Shown here: in pieces, positions 59,639 to 64,000 of the stretch
Position numbering within the stretch: position 1 is the stretch's first letter
Layout: each line of letters opens with the position of its first letter
NCBI GenBank assembly: GCA_018266335.1
Contig: JAFEAR010000090.1
Location: forward strand, 119,643 to 183,642
Length of the DNA stretch: 64,000 nucleotides
From: Bdellovibrionales bacterium
GTDB lineage: Bacteria > Bdellovibrionota > UBA2428
Direction of reading: 5' to 3'
Notes under the pieces: model-generated
What the model was told of the DNA's origin: nothing
The model's database searches: none
What the model saw: the letters and a program-made list of their open reading frames with translations, nothing else
Made by a program: the position numbers and the translations under genes

Positions 59639-60237
59639 GCCCCAACCGCACGTTTTTTGAAGCGCTTACGAATGGGCTTTTCCTCGGACCATTCGATAAT
59701 GCCCGTGGTAACGTTCGTCAGGTTGAGCGTCATTTTGTAGAAAATAAGTTTCTTGCTGCCGACTTCCTGCACGTTCGACACCAAGTCGCCCGTCAACACG
59801 TAGTCCGTGCCAATCGCGCCGCCACGTTTTTTCTGGGTGTCTTTGCGCACACGGCCGGAATCGGACTGGTAATCAACTTCGCCTTGCACCGCTTCGCGGT
59901 CTTCCTTGTTAGCAAAACGCACTTTGCCCGTTTTGATGAGGGCGGTGCGAATAGAATCCGTAATGGATTTGGTGTCGATGTGTTCGGAGGTTTTGTTGCG
60001 CACTTGCTCCACCTGCACTACGGGGGGAACTTTGGAATCCACAAAGATTGGGTGAGCCGCCATGGATTTGATCATTTCCTCGGCCAACTGGCTCGCATCG
60101 CTCTCGTTGAACTTGTCGTCCAGGAGCCGAACCTCGTTGGGATCGTCGTATTCGCCCTGCGTGAATTGTTTTTCGGCGCAGCCGGTAAAAACGAGGGCCA
60201 GGAGTGTAACGATTGCCAGATTTAATTTAGATGCCAT
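59635..60237 (-). CDS. lpoB: LpoB-type penicillin-binding protein activator
   Basis: A 200-residue outer-membrane lipoprotein (lipobox VFTGC, Cys 20). It has the LpoB core: DDKFNESDASQLAEEMIKSM, HPIFVDSKVPPVVQVEQVRN, then KTSEHIDTKSITDSIRTAL and TDYVLTGDLVSNVQEVGSKK. LpoB activates the class A penicillin-binding protein PBP1b in peptidoglycan synthesis; the disordered N-terminal linker that spans the periplasm in Escherichia coli is short here. It is followed by the COG3014-like lipoprotein gene. Confidence 0.88.
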   Translation of the reverse strand: MASKLNLAIVTLLALVFTGCAEKQFTQGEYDDPNEVRLLDDKFNESDASQLAEEMIKSMAAHPIFVDSKVPPVVQVEQVRNKTSEHIDTKSITDSIRTALIKTGKVRFANKEDREAVQGEVDYQSDSGRVRKDTQKKRGGAIGTDYVLTGDLVSNVQEVGSKKLIFYKMTLNLTNVTTGIIEWSEEKPIRKRFKKRAVGA

Positions 60238-60324
60238 GCTTTGTGTCCTCCAATAGACGTTGCGCCTAATCTACCATGACTTGGATTGGACAGAGAGGGT
60301 GCAGCGGGGCAATGTAGACCCGTC

Positions 60325-61392
60325 ATGGGCACCGCATCAGAGACGGATTTAGAAGCACAGGTGCTGAAGGTTCTAGGAACCATTCAGGACCCCGATCTCC
60401 ACCGAGATATCGTGAGTCTTGGCTTCATTAAAAATCTTCACGTCAAACGGGGCCTCCTGGGTTCGGAAGTGAGCCTCGACATTGAACTCACTACCCCCGC
60501 CTGCCCCATCAAAGAGCAGTTTCGAAAACAGGCACAGGACCTTATCCAGCAACTAAAGGGCGTTCACAAAGCGGACGTTCGCATGACGGCAAAAGTAGTC
60601 GCACAAAAAAGCGAAAAACGGGTGCCCGGAGTGCGCAATATTTTGGCCGTCGGGTCCGGAAAAGGCGGCGTGGGCAAATCCACCGTAGCTGTGAATCTAG
60701 CGCTATCCCTTAAAAGACTCGGCGCCCGCGTGGGACTCTTGGACGCCGACATTTATGGCCCCTCCCTGGGCCTCATGATGGGACTGCAACGGGCTCCCCT
60801 CGTAAAGAACGGCCGTATTCTTCCGGTCGAAGCCTACGGCATTCCCGTGATGACCTTCGCCTTTTTTGCGCCCGTAGGCGAAGCCGTCATTTGGCGCGGA
60901 GCCATGATCGGCAAAGCCGTGGAACAAATGCTCTTCGAAGTGGATTGGGTGGGCAGCGATGGCAACCCTCAACGCGAAGACCTGGATTACCTCGTGGTCG
61001 ATTTACCGCCCGGCACCGGCGACGTTCACCTGTCGCTCATTCACTCGGTGGATATTGCCGGGGCCGTGATTGTATCGACACCGCAAAACGTAGCCCTGCT
61101 CGACGCCATCAAGGGCCTGGCAATGTTCGAGAAAATGAAAGTGCCCGTGCTGGGTCTCGTAGAAAACATGAGCGGCTCCATTTTTGGGAGCGGAGGAACG
61201 GAACAACGCGCGCTCGACCGGGGCGTGCCATTCTTGGGCCGCATTCCCCTGGATGGCGACATCACTCTAGGGGCAGAACAAGGCCATCCCCTGGTCGTTG
61301 CCCATCCCCAGCATCCCGCCAGCGCCGCCTTCCTGCAGGTAGCCCAAAATGTCGCGCACCAATTGAGTCTACGGAATTTGGGGACCAGCTAA
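60325..61392 (+). CDS. Mrp/ApbC-family P-loop ATPase without CXXC
   Basis: A 355-residue protein with an N-terminal MIP18-like domain (VLGTIQDPDLHRDIVSLGFI, then LTTPACPIKEQFRKQA) and a ParA/MinD-type P-loop domain (AVGSGKGGVGKSTVAVNLAL at about 109-128; DLDYLVVDLPPGTGDVHLSL). It would be an iron-sulfur cluster carrier. In most Mrp proteins ENMS is followed by a segment with CXXC; here ENMSGSIFGSGG runs straight on and the CXXC is absent, so a bridging cluster at the usual site is doubtful. The ATG at 60325 is chosen; the longer frame from 60286 overlaps nothing but is unlike the family. The lipase-like gene follows by one base. Confidence 0.87.
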   Translation: MGTASETDLEAQVLKVLGTIQDPDLHRDIVSLGFIKNLHVKRGLLGSEVSLDIELTTPACPIKEQFRKQAQDLIQQLKGVHKADVRMTAKVVAQKSEKRVPGVRNILAVGSGKGGVGKSTVAVNLALSLKRLGARVGLLDADIYGPSLGLMMGLQRAPLVKNGRILPVEAYGIPVMTFAFFAPVGEAVIWRGAMIGKAVEQMLFEVDWVGSDGNPQREDLDYLVVDLPPGTGDVHLSLIHSVDIAGAVIVSTPQNVALLDAIKGLAMFEKMKVPVLGLVENMSGSIFGSGGTEQRALDRGVPFLGRIPLDGDITLGAEQGHPLVVAHPQHPASAAFLQVAQNVAHQLSLRNLGTS

Positions 61393-61393
61393 A

Positions 61394-62131
61394 ATGCTAC
61401 GGCGCTGGTTAAACGAAACGGCCCACACTCTTTCGGTGGTCACCTTTCATCCGCTCGGATGGGGACTGGCCAAAGTGCGCCGCAAAGCCCCCGCAGAACC
61501 ACCCTTCGAATCGCCTTCGCATGAAGCACCCGTCATTTTGGTGCACGGAGTGTTTCATAACTCTTCGGCGTTTTTTCGACTGGAAGAATCCTTGCGCCAG
61601 CGCGGTTTTGGCTTGGTGCGTACGATTGAACTCTGGACAAGCCTCGACTCGCTCTCGGGACTCATTGCCCAACTACGCGACGAAGTGCTGCGCATGCACC
61701 GTTTGCGTTTGATTCAGGGGCAAAGTCGCAAAGTACGCCTCGTGGCCCACTCCCTGGGCGGCATGGTGGTGCGAGCTGCCCTGCTCGATCCCACTTTTGC
61801 CCAACTCATTGATCAGGTGATTTTTTTGGGTGTTCCTCACCAGGGAAATGTTTTTTACCGTCTGCCCTTCCCGCGCTGCTTGCAGGATTTAACCGACTCC
61901 AGCCCCTTCATGCGCCGCCTGCGCGAAGAGCCCCTGCCCCCCGGAATAGATTATTGGAACCTGCGCGGCGGCCCGCTCGACATCATCACCCCACGCAAAA
62001 ACACTTTTCTCCCCTATACGCACAACGTCACTTTCGAAAAGATCGGCCACGCGGGTCTTCTTGCGGATCGTCAAGTGATCGAATCCGTTACTTCTATCCT
62101 TGAAAGCTCTCCCTTCCCGCAGGAAAGTTAA
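61394..62131 (+). CDS. lipase/PGAP1-like alpha/beta hydrolase
   Basis: A 245-residue protein. The oxyanion-type motif VILVHGVFHNSSAFFRLEES (H-G) is followed by the nucleophile elbow LVAHSLGGMVVRAALLDP (G/A-H-S-L-G-G) and a later histidine in IGHAGLLADRQVIESV. It should hydrolyse an ester, perhaps a lipid or a peptide-linked substrate. It lies between the Mrp-like gene (one base gap) and two ArsA-type ATPase genes (three-base gap), so the four are probably one operon. Confidence 0.82.
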   Translation: MLRRWLNETAHTLSVVTFHPLGWGLAKVRRKAPAEPPFESPSHEAPVILVHGVFHNSSAFFRLEESLRQRGFGLVRTIELWTSLDSLSGLIAQLRDEVLRMHRLRLIQGQSRKVRLVAHSLGGMVVRAALLDPTFAQLIDQVIFLGVPHQGNVFYRLPFPRCLQDLTDSSPFMRRLREEPLPPGIDYWNLRGGPLDIITPRKNTFLPYTHNVTFEKIGHAGLLADRQVIESVTSILESSPFPQES

Positions 62132-62134
62132 GCG

Positions 62135-63067
62135 ATGGCGCAGTTGCATTTTATTTCGGGCAAAGGGGGCGTGGGCAAATCTACTTTTGCCGCGGCGCTG
62201 GCCATGCAACTTGCCCAGCGCCGCGAGGGTCCGGTTTTATTGCTCGAAGTTCAAGGCTCGGGCCGTTCTCTACAACTCTGCGGATTACAGGGGCCGAAGC
62301 CCTACGAAAACACGGTGCTTCCCGACCTCCCTGCCGCATGGGGCGCACGACTCCTGCCGAAAGAAACATTTCGGCAATATTTCAGTCTGCTGCTGTCGCT
62401 GGGCGATCAAATGTCTACCTTCGCCGCGGCCACGTCCACGCTGCGCGAACGGCTCGTCGATGTGGTCTTCGAAAACAAAGTTGTGGCGGCATTTATCGAC
62501 GTCTGCCCCGGTTTAGAACCCGCCGTCCTACTGGGTAAAATACACTGGGAAGCCACCGTGGGCCGCGTGCCAGAATCGCGCGAGCCCTGGCGACACGTGG
62601 TCGTCGACGGTCCCGCCACCGGACACGGTCTGATGCTCTTCAAGAGCACCAACGCGCTTACGGAAGTTTTTGGCAGCGGACTCATTTTTAAACAGGCCTC
62701 GGAAATTATGCGCTTCGTGCGCAATCCCACGCAGACGCAAGTTTACGTGGTGACGGCCCCCGAAGAATTGCCCATTCGCGAAACGCTCGACATGAGCCAG
62801 TCCCTGGCGCAAATGAATTTGGCTTCGTACGCCTTCGTGATGAATCGCTGTTCGCCGCGCGCCGAGCAAAGCGGCACTTGCAACGCGAACGCCGAATGGC
62901 AGCGCGAAATTGCCTTCGAACGCGAGAGCGCGCGCGACCAACTCGCCCTCATCGAGTCGTTCCGCACGCAGGTAGCGACGAAATCTAAACTCTGGCTCCT
63001 GCCCGAAATTTATTCGGACGATCCGGCCGTTATTGCGCGCACACTCGCGAAGGAGTTGCCCCAATGA
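62135..63067 (+). CDS. ArsA/GET3-family ATPase
   Basis: A 310-residue P-loop ATPase. The deviant Walker A is FISGKGGVGKSTFAAALA; switch-like segments include HVVVDGPATGHGLMLF and VYVVTAPEELPIRETLDM, which match the ArsA family of anion-transporting ATPases (also called GET3/TRC40). The usual two-domain ArsA is replaced by two separate single-domain genes here. It could assist membrane-protein or anion handling. The following gene is a second copy of the same family, overlapping by ATGA, suggesting a heterodimer. Confidence 0.82.
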   Translation: MAQLHFISGKGGVGKSTFAAALAMQLAQRREGPVLLLEVQGSGRSLQLCGLQGPKPYENTVLPDLPAAWGARLLPKETFRQYFSLLLSLGDQMSTFAAATSTLRERLVDVVFENKVVAAFIDVCPGLEPAVLLGKIHWEATVGRVPESREPWRHVVVDGPATGHGLMLFKSTNALTEVFGSGLIFKQASEIMRFVRNPTQTQVYVVTAPEELPIRETLDMSQSLAQMNLASYAFVMNRCSPRAEQSGTCNANAEWQREIAFERESARDQLALIESFRTQVATKSKLWLLPEIYSDDPAVIARTLAKELPQ

Positions 63068-64000
63068 CCAGCTCGGTAAAAGGAGCCCCCGCCGCGCAAC
63101 TCATCGCCGTGCTCGGCGCCGGCGGCGTGGGCAAAACCACCACCGCGGCCGCCCTGGCGTTGGGTCTGGCCGAGCGCGGATTGCGCGTAGCCGTTATTAC
63201 GGTCGACCCCGCGCGCCGCTTGGCACAGGCGTTGGGACTAGAGAGCCTCTCTAACTCCCCCCGCGAGGTGACATCCTTTGCCAATGGCGGAAAACTCTCG
63301 GCCCTGTGGCTCGATGCCCGCGGCGCCTTTGAAGATCTGGTGCGCAAGTATTCTTCGCAACCGGAGTCGGCGGAGCGCATTCTGAACAACCGCCTCTTTA
63401 AAATTTTGCAGAGCCAACTGGGCGGCATTGAAGAATACTTGGGGGTGGAAAAAGTTCTCTCGCTCGGACGCAGCGGCGATTTTGACGTTTGCGTGCTCGA
63501 CACTCCTCCCTCGCGCCACGCACTCGATTTTTTGGAAAGTCCGCGACACCTTATTCGCTTCTTCGATGAATCCGTACTGCGAGTTTTCGTAAAGGAAGAC
63601 GGCGCCGAGGAGAAGAGCGGCTTCTTTTCCAAAATCCTGCGCTCTGGCCGCCAGCAGGCCATTGAGATCTTCAAAAACTTTTTAGGTAAGAGTTTTCTGG
63701 CCGAACTCGGTGAACTGTTGACCAACCTTAAGCCCGTGCACAAAATCTTTACCGAGACGGCCGAAGCGATCGAAGAATGGGTAAGACTCCCCCGCACGCG
63801 CTTCGTAGGAGTGAGCCTGTTGGAGCCCTATCCCCTCGATGAAATTCGTCTATTGGGCTTAGAACTCTCCGCCCGGGAGTTGCCCGAACTCCAGATGGTG
63901 GTTCTGAACAAATGCTTGCCGGACGCAGCGCCTCCCCCCATCGACGAACTAACTCGAGCTCTGGGCCCCGATTCTGCCCACGGCCTGACCGCCCACTTTG
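63064..64000 (+). CDS. ArsA/GET3-family ATPase, cut by window end
   Basis: The second tandem ATPase: 312 codons are visible and the frame runs off the right edge without a stop. Walker A is VLGAGGVGKTTTAAALALGL, the switch I region contains VITVDPARRLAQALGLESL, and the switch II segment is DVCVLDTPPSRHALDFLESP. It resembles bacterial ArsA-like ATPases more closely than the upstream copy. The start ATG at 63064 overlaps the end of the preceding gene. The two are presumably a functional pair. Confidence 0.85.
   Translation, partial: MTSSVKGAPAAQLIAVLGAGGVGKTTTAAALALGLAERGLRVAVITVDPARRLAQALGLESLSNSPREVTSFANGGKLSALWLDARGAFEDLVRKYSSQPESAERILNNRLFKILQSQLGGIEEYLGVEKVLSLGRSGDFDVCVLDTPPSRHALDFLESPRHLIRFFDESVLRVFVKEDGAEEKSGFFSKILRSGRQQAIEIFKNFLGKSFLAELGELLTNLKPVHKIFTETAEAIEEWVRLPRTRFVGVSLLEPYPLDEIRLLGLELSARELPELQMVVLNKCLPDAAPPPIDELTRALGPDSAHGLTAHF

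Noticed and set aside
1..64000. CRISPR array, insertion sequence, prophage
   Set aside because: No regularly spaced repeats, transposase-like protein, integrase or phage structural gene was seen.

Overview
The window looks like a chromosomal segment of a flagellated, diderm, mostly GC-rich bacterium, most consistent with the Bdellovibrionota/Oligoflexia group. Pointers are a TIGR02147-family regulator translationally coupled to a secreted protein, csrA next to fliW and a fliD-fliS operon, an LpoB-type activator, tandem ArsA-like ATPases, and many short secreted proteins and lipoproteins of unknown role. The taxonomic call is an inference from gene content; no rRNA, tRNA, CRISPR array, insertion sequence or complete prophage was seen. 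Most of the window is dense coding sequence with ATGA or one-base overlaps between neighbours.

Layout. 1-5.1 kb: small metabolic enzymes (VOC protein, methyltransferase, Old Yellow Enzyme, nitroreductase, DUF4442 thioesterase-like, PaiB-like flavin-binding protein). 5.1-5.4 kb: a gene-poor stretch with a near-perfect 18-bp hairpin, a 45-codon basic micro-ORF with a strong Shine-Dalgarno and a terminator. 5.5-11.2 kb: a Cache-like/HAMP adenylate cyclase divergent from a FecR-domain protein and a predicted outer-membrane protein. 11.2-14.3 kb: TIGR02147 regulator with a coupled secreted protein, then a secreted TPR protein. 14.2-19.1 kb: two large divergent secreted proteins with low-complexity centres and Cys-containing, more AT-rich C-terminal domains. 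19.1-23.2 kb: an AT-richer block of a four-gene minus-strand operon (XRE regulator, MFS exporter-like protein, Cys-rich duplicated secreted protein, beta-propeller), divergent from a 27-residue peptide gene and followed by structured RNA and a terminator in front of an orphan histidine kinase. 24-30 kb: ribF, a von Willebrand-A lipoprotein, an HmgA-type dioxygenase, secreted proteins. 30-34 kb: rlmH, a degenerate receiver-GAF protein, hydrolases, and a 26-residue lysine-rich peptide. 34-45 kb: hisS and aspS, a sigma/anti-sigma-like fusion, and a very divergent PurQ/PurL-like pair. 45.5-48.7 kb: a phosphonate/phosphite-type ABC transporter. 49.6-54.5 kb: flagellar genes (FlgT-like, fliW, csrA, two unknowns, fliS, fliD). 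54.5-64 kb: a FabI/FabL-like reductase, htpX, hydrolases, lpoB with a partner lipoprotein, an Mrp ATPase without its CXXC motif, and two ArsA-family ATPases, the last running off the window.

The most promising candidate for an undescribed system is the AT-richer block around 19.1-23.2 kb: a short peptide with a repeated GHEL motif read divergently from an XRE regulator and an MFS transporter, beside a secreted protein with an exact internal duplication of its cysteine spacing. Second is the PurL/PurQ-like pair, which keeps the fold signatures but has lost the catalytic cysteine and other active-site motifs. Third is a possible Csr circuit: the same AGGGATGG sequence sits in hairpins of the csrA leader, of the 5.1 kb element and of the terminator before the histidine kinase. 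These functional readings are inferences from sequence and context.
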